Source: Clostridiales bacterium
Lineage (GTDB): Bacteria; Bacillota; Clostridia; Christensenellales; Aristaeellaceae
Assembly: GCA_004557125.1 (NCBI GenBank)
Contig: SFET01000007.1
Location: 1 to 64,000 of the forward strand
Direction of reading: 5' to 3'
DNA: 64,000 nt
Made by a program: the position numbers and the translations under genes
Shown here: in pieces, positions 51,954 through 61,541 of the stretch
How the letters are laid out: each line of letters opens with the position of its first letter
Numbering within the stretch: the first letter of the stretch is position 1
The notes under the pieces: generated by a model
What the model was told of the DNA's origin: nothing
The model's database searches: none
The model's input: the letters and a program-made list of their open reading frames with translations, nothing else

Positions 51954-53214
51954 GTCCGCTGCCTCCGTCCATCGGGCCGCCGAAGGCCGCCAGCGCATCC
52001 GGCATGCCCTCGCCGTCGGACGCAAACTCCCGGTCAAAGCCGCCCTTTCCCTCGGGTGCGGCTTCCTCCCCGGCGAGAGTCTCATCCTCGATTTCTTCCT
52101 CCCCGATGATCTCCTCATCCAGCGTGGAGACGATGACGCTCATGCCGTAGCGGGTGTCTGCGTCGGGGGTGAAGTCCACGTACACGGTGTAGGTGACTTC
52201 ATCGGAGGACTCCATGCCGTCGCCGGAGCCGCTGCCCGAGCTGCTGTCGGCGATGGCGGAGATCATGGCGATGGTGCCGGTGTAGCGCACCTCCGCGTCG
52301 CTGTTCCAGTTGAGCTCGATCTCCACCGGGTCGCCCACCTGAACAAAGCCCAGGTTGGCCTCGGAGATCTGCGCCTGAATCTGCATGGCACCCTCGGGGT
52401 AGAGCACCGCCGCGACGCTGCCCTTCTCCAGCCTGTCGCCCTGCGTAAGGTTGACCTGGGCCAGAACGCCGTCGGCGGAGGCGAGGATGTCCGTGCCGCT
52501 CATGTACAGGCCGTCGAAGCTGCCCTCCAGGGTCTCGAACAGCAGATCGCCTCTCTGTACGGTATCGCCATCCTGCACGGCGAGGGAGACGATGCTGCCG
52601 CTGGCGGTGACGGCGGTGGGATTCTTCCGATTCAGGGCGCCGCGGCCGATGCGGGCGGTGCTGGTCGCGGTCTCGCCGCGGTAGACGTTCACGGTCTCGC
52701 CGATCAGGAATTCGCCGGAGATGACCTCCACGGTGTAGTCGGTGCCCTCGATGGCGGTGATCACGCCGGTTCCGCTGTGGCTGCCGTCGGAGTAGCAGCT
52801 GAGCAGCACCTCCTCGCCCACGTGGACGAACTTGTTTGCGGTGGTGTTGTAGGCGTTGTCGGTGGAGGCGGAGATGGTGTAGACGCTTTCGCCCTCGATG
52901 TACATCACCGCGCCGTAGCGCTCTGCGACGGTCTCGGCACTGTCGCCGATCTGGGCAAACAGGCCGGTGATCACGCCGCCCTCCTCGGCGTAGACCTTGG
53001 TGGTCGCCAGGGTGGCCAGCACGTCGCCCGCGCGCACCTGCTGGCCCGCCACGACGCTGACGCTCCCCACCGTGCCGCCGATGGGCGCGTAGATTTCGCT
53101 GGTGGACTTCGCCGCCACGGTTCCCGTGAAGCTGATGGTCTCCGCCAGCGCAGCCGGGGTCAGCAGCGCGCAGGCCAGCGCGCCGGTGAGGATGCGTTTG
53201 CTCAGGTTCTTCAT
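51940..53214 (-). CDS. secreted HlyD/MacA-like adaptor (second of operon)
   Basis: A 424-residue exported protein with a signal peptide to about 24 (ALA). Biotinyl-lipoyl-like segments are at about 30-70 (EIYAPIGGTVGSVSVVAGQQVRAGD) and 230-265 (ILASADGVLAQVNLTQGDRLEKGS). A beta-barrel region (VGDPVEIELNW) follows, then an acidic tail of about 60 residues rich in E, G and D. Unlike a typical MacA it has no N-terminal membrane helix kept in the mature form and no clear coiled-coil hairpin. The ATG at 53214 follows AGGAGG. Confidence 0.78.
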   Translation of the reverse strand: MKNLSKRILTGALACALLTPAALAETISFTGTVAAKSTSEIYAPIGGTVGSVSVVAGQQVRAGDVLATLATTKVYAEEGGVITGLFAQIGDSAETVAERYGAVMYIEGESVYTISASTDNAYNTTANKFVHVGEEVLLSCYSDGSHSGTGVITAIEGTDYTVEVISGEFLIGETVNVYRGETATSTARIGRGALNRKNPTAVTASGSIVSLAVQDGDTVQRGDLLFETLEGSFDGLYMSGTDILASADGVLAQVNLTQGDRLEKGSVAAVLYPEGAMQIQAQISEANLGFVQVGDPVEIELNWNSDAEVRYTGTIAMISAIADSSSGSGSGDGMESSDEVTYTVYVDFTPDADTRYGMSVIVSTLDEEIIGEEEIEDETLAGEEAAPEGKGGFDREFASDGEGMPDALAAFGGPMDGGSGHVKE

Positions 53215-53239
53215 GTATGTGTACCTCCTCATAATATGT

Positions 53240-54443
53240 TTATACGGATCGAAGCGCGTCGATGGGGTTCAGGCGGCTTGCCTTGCGCGCCGGGGCCCAG
53301 CCAAACAGCACGCCCACGGCGGCGGAAAAGCCCACGCCCAGCGCGATCGCGCCCACGGAGAGCACGAACTGGGCGCTCATCGCCCTGCACATGGCGAAGG
53401 ACAGGATCAGTCCCAGCGCCACGCCCGCCAGTCCGCCGATCAGCGACAGCAGGAAGGACTCCATCAGAAATTGCAGCTGAATCTGCCAGGGCAGTGCGCC
53501 CAGGGCCTTCTTCAGGCCGATCTCGGTGGTGCGCTCGGTGACGGAGGTGAGCATCATGTTCATGATGCCGATGCCGCCCACCACCAGCGCGATGGATGCG
53601 ATGCCCGCCAGCAGCGCGGTCATCATGGAGAGCATCTCCTCCATGGTGTCCTCAATGCCGGACATGGTGGTCACGGTGAAGCAGTCCTCCTCGTAGCTGA
53701 ACATGGCGTCCATGCTGGCCTCGATGCTGCTTGCGGCGGCTTCGCTGTCCACGCCGTCGGCGAGGTAGACGGTGAAGCTGGTCACGTCGCTGGTGTTGTT
53801 CATCTTCAGCGCGGTGGAGTAGGGGATGAGGATGTCGGCGCTGCCGGACATCAGGCTGGCCACGCTGGCGTCGCCGTCCTCGCTGAGCAGCCCCGCCACC
53901 AGGAAGGGCACGCCGTTGATGTACAGCGTCTCGCCGATGGGGTCCACGCCGTAGAAGAAGCTCTCCACCATGTCGGAGCTGATCCAGCAGACGAAGGACA
54001 TCTGGTTTTCGTCGATGATGTTCAGCGCGCGGCCGCGCTCGAGCAGCGCATCGTTGGTGCGGAAGTAGTAGGCGTTCTTGCCGGACACGGAGATGTTCGT
54101 CTCGTAGCTGCCGCCCCGGGAGACGCGCGCGCTGAGGGAGACGCTGGGGGTCAGGCCGTCCACCTCGTCCATGGAGGAAAGCTCGGTCAGATCATCGGCG
54201 GTCATACCGGACTTCAGATCGCTGCCCGTGATGCTGACCATCAGCGTGCCCGCGCCCATGGAGCTGAAGGACGAGGTCAGGGAGCCGGACACGCCGGAGA
54301 CGGTGGTGATCAGCGCGATGACCGCCGTCACGCCGATCAGGATGCCCAGCACCGTCAGGAACGAGCGCACGCGGTTGGAGCGGATGTTGCTCAGCGACAT
54401 GCGCACGCACTCCCGGATCATCACAAAGCTGCTGCGGATGGAT

Positions 54444-54451
<8 letters not shown>
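53240..54451 (-). CDS. MacB-type ABC transporter permease
   Basis: A 403-residue membrane protein of the MacB/FtsX group. One N-terminal helix (about 22-45, RSFLTVLGILIGVTAVIALI) is followed by a large extracytoplasmic MacB-like domain (about 50-270), then three C-terminal helices (GIASIALVVGGIGIMNMML, SLIGGLAGVALGLIL, LGVGFSAAVGVLFGW) and the ending PARKASRLNPIDALR. It works with the ATPase encoded just upstream and the adaptor at 55232 to export peptides or drugs. Its start overlaps the ATPase gene by eight bases. Confidence 0.9.
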
Positions 54452-55231
<780 letters not shown>

Positions 55232-55235
<4 letters not shown>

Positions 55236-56266
55236 GGATTGCCGCCCCCCGAATCGTTGCGTTCGGGCTTGGAGCCCATGTCGCCACTGAAGCTGCCGCC
55301 GAAGTCACCGGAGCCGCCGCGGCCCATGCCGCCGCCCGCCTGGGGCGCGTTCATCTGCTGGCTGCCGAAGAGCCCGGAGAGCAGGCCGCTCAGACCGCTG
55401 GCCGCTGCCTCGGCCTTGGCCTCCACGTACACCTCGTCGCCCTCGTTAACGCCACTGACGATCTCCACGTAGTTGCCGTTGCTCACGCCGACCTCAACGG
55501 GTACCTCCTCCAGCTCGCCCGCGTCGTTGTACATGTACACGTAGGCGCTGTTGGTCTCGTCGAAGCTCAGCGCGTCCATCTTCAGGATGACCACGTTCTC
55601 GGCCTCCTCCTGGGGGATGGTCACGGTGGTCTGCATGCCGGGGTACACGCCCTCGTCCACGTCCACGTAGGCCACGGCGGTGTAGTAGGCCACCGAGCCG
55701 CCGGCGGTGGAGATGTAGTCGATGGAGGCGATCTCGGATTCAAACTTCTGCTCGGTGGCGGTGACGGTCACGCTGCAGGCCTGGCCCACAGCCACGTCGG
55801 CGATGTCGTACTCATCCACCCGGAAGGAAACCTTCAGGTGGGTGAAGTCGGCCACCTGCACCAGTGCGTCGCCGCTTGCGACCTCGTCGCCCTCCTTTAC
55901 GCTCAGGCTGTTGACGCGGCCGTCGAACTCTGCCTTCACGGTGTCGCCGTTGGAGAGGCGAATCAGATTGTCACCCTCCGAAACGTCCTGACCGGCCTCC
56001 ACATAGACCTTGCGCACGGTGGTGGACGCGCCGGAGGTGTAGCTGGCGCTGTCGATCAGCTGCAGGCTGCCGCTGAAGCTCAGCGAATTGGAGATGCTGC
56101 CGATGGAGGCGGTGTAGCCGTCGTAGGTCACGCTGTACTCCTGCTTGAGCATGCCGTAGCCGTACCAGCCGACACCGGCCAGGATCGTCAGGACGACGAT
56201 GAGCGTCACGATTTTGCGCACGATGCGCCTGCGCCGGCGGTTTTTGCGAATGGGTTTGTCGTTCAT
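55232..56266 (-). CDS. MacA-like membrane-anchored adaptor (first of efflux operon)
   Basis: A 344-residue adaptor. A basic N-terminus (RKNRRRRR) and a membrane helix at about 18-36 anchor it. The biotinyl-lipoyl segment lies around 65-130 (VYVEAGQDVSEGDNLI, GRVNSLSVKEGDEVASGDAL), then a beta-barrel and a membrane-proximal domain (VGVSNGNYVEIVSGVNEGDEVYVE). The C-terminal tail is Gly/Met-rich. It is the first gene of a six-gene operon and is expected to form the extracytoplasmic part of the MacB-like pump. Confidence 0.9.
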
Positions 56267-56315
56267 GCGTATTTATCTCCCTGATTTGATACTTCGCATG
56301 CCCTGCGATGGAAGA

Positions 56316-56321
56316 ATTATA
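56316..56321 (-). promoter_or_regulatory. -10 element of the efflux operon promoter
   Basis: TATAAT on the minus strand, about 50 bases before the MacA-like start. No good -35 is present; instead a direct repeat lies there, as expected for an activated promoter. Confidence 0.65.
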
Positions 56322-56331
56322 CGTTTCGTAG

Positions 56332-56347
56332 CTTAGCCGAGGCTTAG
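56332..56347 (-). promoter_or_regulatory. candidate response-regulator binding site
   Basis: CTTAG (56332-56336) and CTTAG (56343-56347) form a direct repeat with 11-base period, one helical turn, ending 10 bases upstream of the -10. OmpR-type regulators bind such tandem repeats over weak -35 regions. Confidence 0.6.
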
Positions 56348-56398
56348 AAAACCGATGAATGGACTGTGAACAAATGGAAGAATTCGTGAATTCGCGGG

Positions 56399-56433
56399 CA
56401 AAAGAAACAGCCCCGGAGCACATCGCTTCGGGG
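56399..56433 (-). terminator. terminator of the membrane-protein gene
   Basis: On the minus strand CCCCGAAGC pairs with GCTCCGGGG (one G-U) and is followed by CTGTTTCTTTTG. Confidence 0.7.
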
Positions 56434-56451
56434 ACGTTCGGGATTGCATTT

Positions 56452-57114
56452 TCAGCCCTCGTGGGGATAGAGCTTGAACAGAAAGGCGTCCACGGGGCCG
56501 GTGAGGAAGCTGTGCCGACCCATGGCGACGGATCGCAGCAGCGGTAGCGTCGCAAGCGTGCCGAGCATGCACACCAGCATGTCCTGCATGGTGTCGCCCA
56601 CGCCGGTGTCGATCGCATGCTGCACATCCCGGCCGGTGAGGAGGGAGATCGCATATTCGCCCAGCTCCCACAGCCCCGCTACCGCCATGGAGCCGAAGAA
56701 GGTGAACAGGATTGCCAGAGGGAGATCCTGCTTTTCAATCCTGTGCCCCGGCTTCAGCGCGCAGTACAGCAGGATGCACAGCAGGCTCACGAACGCGCCG
56801 GAGAGCATGTGCACCAGCTTGTCGTAGCCGGGAAAGCGGGCGTAGAAATCCAGGCAGGAGCCAAGCGGGTACGCCAACAGCGTGAAGGCCAGGACCAGGA
56901 AGTCCAGCTGATGGATCCGCGGCAGATGAAACAGGCGGTAGAGCAGCGCCAGGCCCAGGGGGATGGCCAGCGTGCCCAGGGAGATGCCCAGGTGATAGCC
57001 GTCGCGCCGGACGGCGTAGACCGCGATCATGGCGGCGCTCAGCAGGTAATACAGCGCAAAAAGGATGCGGTTGATGCGCCCGCAGCGCGCTTCGATGCGC
57101 TCGATCCGGTTCAT
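56452..57114 (-). CDS. multi-pass membrane protein, DUF2238/YjdF-like
   Basis: A 220-residue protein with about six hydrophobic helices (IRNRILFALYYLLSAAMIAVYAV-like start, then LAIPLGLALLYRLF, LDFLVLAFTLLAYPLG, LVHMLSGAFVSLLCILLYCAL, LAILFTFFGSMAVAGLWELGEY). The conserved-looking polar motifs YDKLVHMLSG, ELGEYAISLL and DTGVGDTMQDMLV match DUF2238. Its function is unknown to me. The ATG at 57114 follows GGAAGGTGGGG. A minus-strand TTGACA near 57175 may belong to its promoter. Confidence 0.75.
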   Translation of the reverse strand: MNRIERIEARCGRINRILFALYYLLSAAMIAVYAVRRDGYHLGISLGTLAIPLGLALLYRLFHLPRIHQLDFLVLAFTLLAYPLGSCLDFYARFPGYDKLVHMLSGAFVSLLCILLYCALKPGHRIEKQDLPLAILFTFFGSMAVAGLWELGEYAISLLTGRDVQHAIDTGVGDTMQDMLVCMLGTLATLPLLRSVAMGRHSFLTGPVDAFLFKLYPHEG

Positions 57115-57186
57115 ATGATGCCCCACCTTCCGTCGTGTTCACGGATAAATGTAGCATTTCCGAATCAAGCCTGTGTCAATTCATCC

Positions 57187-58359
57187 TCAACGATTGTTGA
57201 TGGAAATTTCCGCGTTGATCTCCTCGGACGAGGAATAGACGGTGAGCGCCCCGTCCGTCAGCTGCACCCAGGAGACGCTCTCCCCGAAGCAGCTGGGGCA
57301 GGGCAGCTTGCCGTCAGCATTGGCGGTGGCGATGCTGTGGGCCGAGGCGTTCTGCATGCCGGAGCAGTCCTCGGCCAGGTGGTAGTACACACTGCCCGGG
57401 GTGTAGTAGACCACGCCGACCCCATCTTCAGCCTCCGTCACGGCAGCGCTCTCGTAGAGGGTCAGCGGGTTCCAGGCGCAGTCCGAGCAGGCACCGTAGC
57501 CCTCCACCAGCGCCTGTTCCATGGTCAGCGCGCGGTCAAGGCTCTGTCCGCCGCAGTCGGGCACGCTGTGATAGTCGCTGCCCGGCGCGTCGTAACTTGC
57601 GTAGACGATGGAGGCCAGCGCCGCCGGCAGGAAGCAGTCGGTGCAGGGGCTCTTGCCCAGGGAGCGCGCCTCGGCGATGCTCATGAGGTTTGCGTTCTGC
57701 ATGCCGGAGCAGTCGGACTCCTTGTGGAAGCAGACCCCGCCCTCCGTGCAGAACACCCAACTTTCGACGCAGATGGGGCAGGCCTTCTTGCCCAGGGTCG
57801 CCGCCTTCTCCCTGGTCATGAGGGATGCGCCCTGCATGCCGGAGCAGTCTGCCTCGTTGTGATAGTAGTACCCACTCTGCGTGCAGTACACCACGCTTCC
57901 GATGCAGGCGGGACAGGCGGTCTTGCCCATGGCCTCGGCCTTCTCGATGGTCATGTGGGTCGCACCCTCCATGCCAGAGCAGTCGGGCTGACTGTGGTAG
58001 TATTTGCCGCCCTCCGTGCAGTAGACGGAGGCCTCGTCGTTCACGGGCGCGGGGGTGTCCGTGGGCTCAGGCGTGACTGTCGCGGTGGGTTCGGCTGTGA
58101 CCGTCGCGCTGGGGGCGGGGGTCGGGGTCACGTTGGTTTGGCTCAGGGGGAGCAGGTCGGGCTTGGGCTGGTTCATGCGGCCCATGGAGAACAGCGCCGC
58201 GCCCAGCAGGATCACCAGCGCCGCGGCCACGGACAGCATGCCGGCCACCCTGCGCCGCCGCGCCGACAGTCGCGCGCCCCGAAGGAAGCCCAGGCGGATG
58301 GCCTCGCCCACGCAGTCGGGGGTCTGCGGGAAGGCCCGGTCGAAATCGATCCTGTTCAT
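57187..58359 (-). CDS. single-pass membrane protein with five extracytoplasmic H-C/C-C repeats, possible anti-sigma factor
   Basis: A 390-residue protein. A short cytoplasmic stretch (1-38) is followed by one membrane helix (about 39-59), a Thr/Pro linker (about 75-106, TPTPAPSATVTAEPT...) and five modules of about 45 residues from 111 on. Modules 1-3 and 5 follow YCTxxGxYYHxxxDCSGMxxA...GKxxCPxC; module 4 is degenerate (VPDCGGQ, GYGACSDC). Its ATG overlaps the sigma gene stop (ATGA), the usual place for an anti-sigma factor, so the N-terminal 38 residues may hold the sigma factor. That is inference from position and topology. Confidence 0.7.
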   Translation of the reverse strand: MNRIDFDRAFPQTPDCVGEAIRLGFLRGARLSARRRRVAGMLSVAAALVILLGAALFSMGRMNQPKPDLLPLSQTNVTPTPAPSATVTAEPTATVTPEPTDTPAPVNDEASVYCTEGGKYYHSQPDCSGMEGATHMTIEKAEAMGKTACPACIGSVVYCTQSGYYYHNEADCSGMQGASLMTREKAATLGKKACPICVESWVFCTEGGVCFHKESDCSGMQNANLMSIAEARSLGKSPCTDCFLPAALASIVYASYDAPGSDYHSVPDCGGQSLDRALTMEQALVEGYGACSDCAWNPLTLYESAAVTEAEDGVGVVYYTPGSVYYHLAEDCSGMQNASAHSIATANADGKLPCPSCFGESVSWVQLTDGALTVYSSSEEINAEISINNR

Positions 58360-58838
58360 GCTTGTTCATCTCCCGCGTTGAGGATTTTGCGCAGGCTGTT
58401 TCGGGCCTGGTGCAGCCGGGACTTGACCAGGGAATAGGGGATGTCCAGAATCCGGCCCACGTCGCGCAGGTCGTAGCCCTCCAGATAGCGCAGCAGCAGC
58501 GGCATGCGGTACTTCTCCGGCATGCTTTCAAGCGCCTCGCGCAGCTGCAGATCCTCGGTCATGGAATCCTGCTGCGACGGGCTGACCTGCTCGTCCAGCG
58601 GAGACAGCCGCAGCTTCTGCTTCCGCTGCAAATTGCGGCACTCGTTGACCAGGATGCGCGCAAGCCAGGCCTCGAAACGCGCCTCCTCCTTCAGGGAGCC
58701 GCGCTTCATCCAGCCCTTGAACACCGCCTCCTGAATGGCGTCGGCACAGTCGGCGTCATTCCACAGCACGGCGCGGGCGATGCGGTAGAGCTTGCGCTCC
58801 ATCGCCTGCACCCGTGCCATGTACTCCTGGTCGCTCAT
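58356..58838 (-). CDS. ECF-type RNA polymerase sigma factor
   Basis: A 160-residue sigma-70-family factor of the ECF class. Region 2 is at about 8-75 (YRIARAVLWNDADCADAIQEAVFKGW, FEAWLARILVNECRN) and region 4 at about 100-152 (LESMPEKYRMPLLLRYLEGYDLRDVGRILDIPYSLVKSRLHQARNSLRKIL). There is no region 3. The start at 58838 follows AGGTG. It sits between two proteins built from the same H-C/C-C repeat, so it likely controls their operon through the AAC-N17-CGTC promoter at 59714. Confidence 0.92.
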   Translation of the reverse strand: MSDQEYMARVQAMERKLYRIARAVLWNDADCADAIQEAVFKGWMKRGSLKEEARFEAWLARILVNECRNLQRKQKLRLSPLDEQVSPSQQDSMTEDLQLREALESMPEKYRMPLLLRYLEGYDLRDVGRILDIPYSLVKSRLHQARNSLRKILNAGDEQA

Positions 58839-58863
58839 GGTAACACCTGCATTCGTCTTTGCT

Positions 58864-58887
58864 GGAGCGCGCACCCTCGCGCGCTCC
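58864..58887 (-). terminator. intercistronic hairpin before the sigma gene
   Basis: GGAGCGCG pairs with CGCGCTCC. There is no T-run, so it is more likely an attenuator or mRNA stabiliser that keeps sigma levels below those of the secreted protein. Confidence 0.4.
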
Positions 58888-58904
58888 GCCGGGTTATCGC
58901 TGCA

Positions 58905-59660
58905 CTATTGGATGCACACGGGGCAGGCTTCCTTCCCCGCGCGGATTGCGTCCTCGGCGAACACGGGAGATGCGTTCTCCATGCCCTGACAGTGGGCGTC
59001 GCTGTGATAGTATTTGCCCTTCGCGGTGGCGTAGCAGGTCGCCGCGATGCACACGGGGCAGGGCTCCTTCCCCGCAAGCACCGCATCCTCCGCGAACACC
59101 GGGACAGCGTTCTGCATGCCCTGACAGTGGGAATCGCTGTGGTAGTACCTGCCCTTCTCGGTGGCGTAGCAGGTCGCCGCGACGCATACCGGGCAGGCCT
59201 CCTTGCCCGCGAGGATCGCGTCCTCCGCAGTCACGGGAGAGGCGTTCTGCATGCCGCAGCAGTCGGAAATGCGGTGGAAGTACTTGCCCCGGGGCGTGGC
59301 GTAGTACGCGCCCTCGACGCACACGGGACAGGCAGCCTTTCCCCGTGCGGTCGCCTGCGCTTCCGTCAGCAGGGAGGCGTTCTGCATGCCCTGACACTGT
59401 TTGTCGAGGTGGTAGTATTTGCCCTGCTCGGTGGCGTAGACGCACCCCGCGATGCACAGCGGGCAGGGGGTCTTGCCGGAGAGCAGCATCTCCTCCTCGG
59501 TCATGGGGGATGCGTTCTGCATGCCGGAGCACTGTTTGTCGAGGTGGTAGTAGTTCCCCTCGGAGGTGGCGTAGAAGGTCTCGGCAGATGCGCATACGGG
59601 CAGCAGCATGCACAGAAGCAGCAGGACGCTGCAAGGAACTGCAATGAAAATCCGTTTCAT
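58905..59660 (-). CDS. secreted protein of five H-C/C-C repeats
   Basis: A 251-residue exported protein. The signal peptide is about 1-26 (CASA). The rest is five nearly regular modules of about 45 residues: (F/C)YATxxGxYYHxxxxCxGMQNAxPxxxEDAxxxGKxxCPxC. Each has one histidine and three or more cysteines placed as H-x4-C and C-x2-C, a plausible zinc or thiol-redox site. Nothing else is in the protein. The ATG follows GGAGGAAAG. It is the first gene of the ECF operon. The module resembles the short Ada-like YH..C..C..C tail seen in some extracellular nucleases, but the GM-N-A core is unfamiliar. Confidence 0.75.
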   Translation of the reverse strand: MKRIFIAVPCSVLLLLCMLLPVCASAETFYATSEGNYYHLDKQCSGMQNASPMTEEEMLLSGKTPCPLCIAGCVYATEQGKYYHLDKQCQGMQNASLLTEAQATARGKAACPVCVEGAYYATPRGKYFHRISDCCGMQNASPVTAEDAILAGKEACPVCVAATCYATEKGRYYHSDSHCQGMQNAVPVFAEDAVLAGKEPCPVCIAATCYATAKGKYYHSDAHCQGMENASPVFAEDAIRAGKEACPVCIQ

Positions 59661-59713
59661 AAATCTTTCCTCCTGATCGGATGAATCATCTCAAGCATGC
59701 TTTCATCTATATA

Positions 59714-59740
59714 GACGAAGGGAAGTGCAGTTTGGTTGAA
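59714..59740 (-). promoter_or_regulatory. candidate ECF promoter of the sigma operon
   Basis: On the minus strand TTCAAC (AAC at 59735-59737), 17 bases, CGTC (59714-59717), 53 bases before the first start. This is the classic AAC...CGTC form of ECF promoters, placed where autoregulation is expected. Confidence 0.65.
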
Positions 59741-59788
59741 TCTGCGGCAAAAAATATTGTTTTTTATGGATGCGGAGGAGCACGGCTG

Positions 59789-59812
59789 AACTTTTTCCGA
59801 TTTCTGACCGTC
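59789..59812 (+). promoter_or_regulatory. candidate ECF promoter of the motor operon
   Basis: TGAAC (AAC at 59789-59791), 17 bases, CGTC (59809-59812). It shares AAC(A/T)TTTTCCG with the element at 37893. A possible sigma-A extended -10 (TGC-TATACT, 59884-59889) lies further downstream. Confidence 0.55.
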
Positions 59813-59938
59813 CAAATGCGGAGAAAGCCGCATTTGTCGATATTTCGTCATGCGGGCATCCAGATTCCGTCGCATGCCGATGCTATACTGTATGTGTATA
59901 GCTATATCGGTGAGAAAGAACAGCAAACGGAGGTACAT

Positions 59939-61510
59939 ATGGGATTTCTTTCTTCCTTAAAGAGCATCCTGGGCGGCAGCTTTTTCAATCTGCTGATCTA
60001 TGCAGTCATCCTGTTTGTCTTCATAATGGGCCTGATCAAGTGCGTGTTTCCGGTGCTGCGCACCCGGGGAACCCTGCGCAGCGCGATCCGCAACATCCGC
60101 GCCGGAACCGAGGCGAAGAAGTCCTGGCAGGAGGACGACTTCCTGGGCAAGGGCGTGCTCAGCGCTCACTGGAGCGAATACTTAAACAACCTGTTCTTCG
60201 CGGACGGCGTGTACCACAACGCCTCCAACGTGGAGGACTTCATCAATGAGGAGACCGTGATCTACGGCCCCGGACGCGCCGCCTTCAGCGACGCCGTGCC
60301 CAGCCTGCTGGTCTCCATCGGCTTCCTGGGCACGCTGATCGGCCTGGCCCAGGGCCTCTCCGGCTTCAGCATGAGCGACTCCACCGCCGTGATGGACTCC
60401 ATCGTCACGCTGATCCCCGGCATGCGTTACGCCTTCATGACCTCCATCTTCGGCGTGGTGGGCTCGGTGGGCTTCACGCTGATCACCCGCGCGGTGCAGG
60501 GCTCCACCGAGCACACGCTGCGCGACTTTTACAGCGCCATGAGTCGCCACGCGGGCGTGCTCTCCGTGGATCCGATGACCCAGGTGGCCATCTACCAGCA
60601 GGAGCAGACCGCGCTGATCCGCAAGATGGCAAACGACCTGGACGGCAAGCTGTCCGAGAACATCGCCGGCGCGGTGGAGAGGGCCGTGGAGCCGCTGAAC
60701 CAGAGCCTGAAGAACTTCGTCACCGTCGCCACCCGGGAACAGATGCGCTTCCTCGACGCGGTGGTGGGCCGGTTCATCGACCGCATGGACGAGATGCTGG
60801 GCGGCCAGATGAAGCGGCTGTCCGCGGCGCTGGACGAGACCGCCACGGTGCAGGAGAGCGCCCTGCGCGCCGTGCACGACAGCCTCGGCGAAACCGGCGA
60901 GATGCTGGACGGCATCCGCGAGGTCACGCGCATCGCCAACGACATGGTGCGCTCCAACGCCAAGTACATAGACGACCTGCGGCAGAACCAGAAGCAGACC
61001 GACGATGCCTTCTCCCGCGTGGCATCCAGCGTGGAGCAGATGGATCTGATCAGCCGCCAGCAGGCGAACTACCTCAAGTCCGTCTCCGCCATGCAGGCCG
61101 AGGTCGCCCGCAGCATCGACCAGATGAATTCCTCGCTGAACAACTTCACCAAGCGCGTGACCGAGGACAGCGCCAACGCCTCCACCGGCATGCTCAAGGC
61201 CGCTGCGGAGCTGCGCGCCACCGGCGAGCACATCAAGGAGATCCACAAGGACTGCACCGACGCGATCACTGCGGAGCTGAAGATGACGCTGGATTCCTAT
61301 CAGGACTACGTCAACCAGTTCACCCAGCGCGTGGATTACCTGGCCGGAAGCATCTCCGATTCCTTGAGCCACATGCCCCAGGCGGTGAACGATACCTCCA
61401 ACCAGTTCCTGGATCAGGTGGACCGCCTCACCGACACCCTGGCCCAGGCCCAGCGCGTGCTGAACGAGACCGTTGCCCGCCTCTACGGCGACCAGCGGGC
61501 CCGGCACTGA
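59939..61510 (+). CDS. MotA/TolQ/ExbB-family proton channel with long coiled-coil tail (ZorA-like)
   Basis: A 523-residue inner-membrane protein. TM1 is about 14-37; a MotA/ExbB core with helices at about 115-140 (SLLVSIGFLGTLIGLAQGLSGF) and 158-182 (MRYAFMTSIFGVVGSVGFTLI) follows. A cytoplasmic helical tail of about 330 residues comes next, rich in Q, E, D and R heptads. This layout matches ZorA of Zorya anti-phage systems and related motor proteins rather than the short TolQ/ExbB. The ATG at 59939 has GGAGG upstream. It forms a two-gene unit with the MotB-like gene. Confidence 0.82.
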   Translation: MGFLSSLKSILGGSFFNLLIYAVILFVFIMGLIKCVFPVLRTRGTLRSAIRNIRAGTEAKKSWQEDDFLGKGVLSAHWSEYLNNLFFADGVYHNASNVEDFINEETVIYGPGRAAFSDAVPSLLVSIGFLGTLIGLAQGLSGFSMSDSTAVMDSIVTLIPGMRYAFMTSIFGVVGSVGFTLITRAVQGSTEHTLRDFYSAMSRHAGVLSVDPMTQVAIYQQEQTALIRKMANDLDGKLSENIAGAVERAVEPLNQSLKNFVTVATREQMRFLDAVVGRFIDRMDEMLGGQMKRLSAALDETATVQESALRAVHDSLGETGEMLDGIREVTRIANDMVRSNAKYIDDLRQNQKQTDDAFSRVASSVEQMDLISRQQANYLKSVSAMQAEVARSIDQMNSSLNNFTKRVTEDSANASTGMLKAAAELRATGEHIKEIHKDCTDAITAELKMTLDSYQDYVNQFTQRVDYLAGSISDSLSHMPQAVNDTSNQFLDQVDRLTDTLAQAQRVLNETVARLYGDQRARH

Positions 61511-61541
61511 TGTGCGCGCCTGAGAAGGGACGGTGAAGCGC

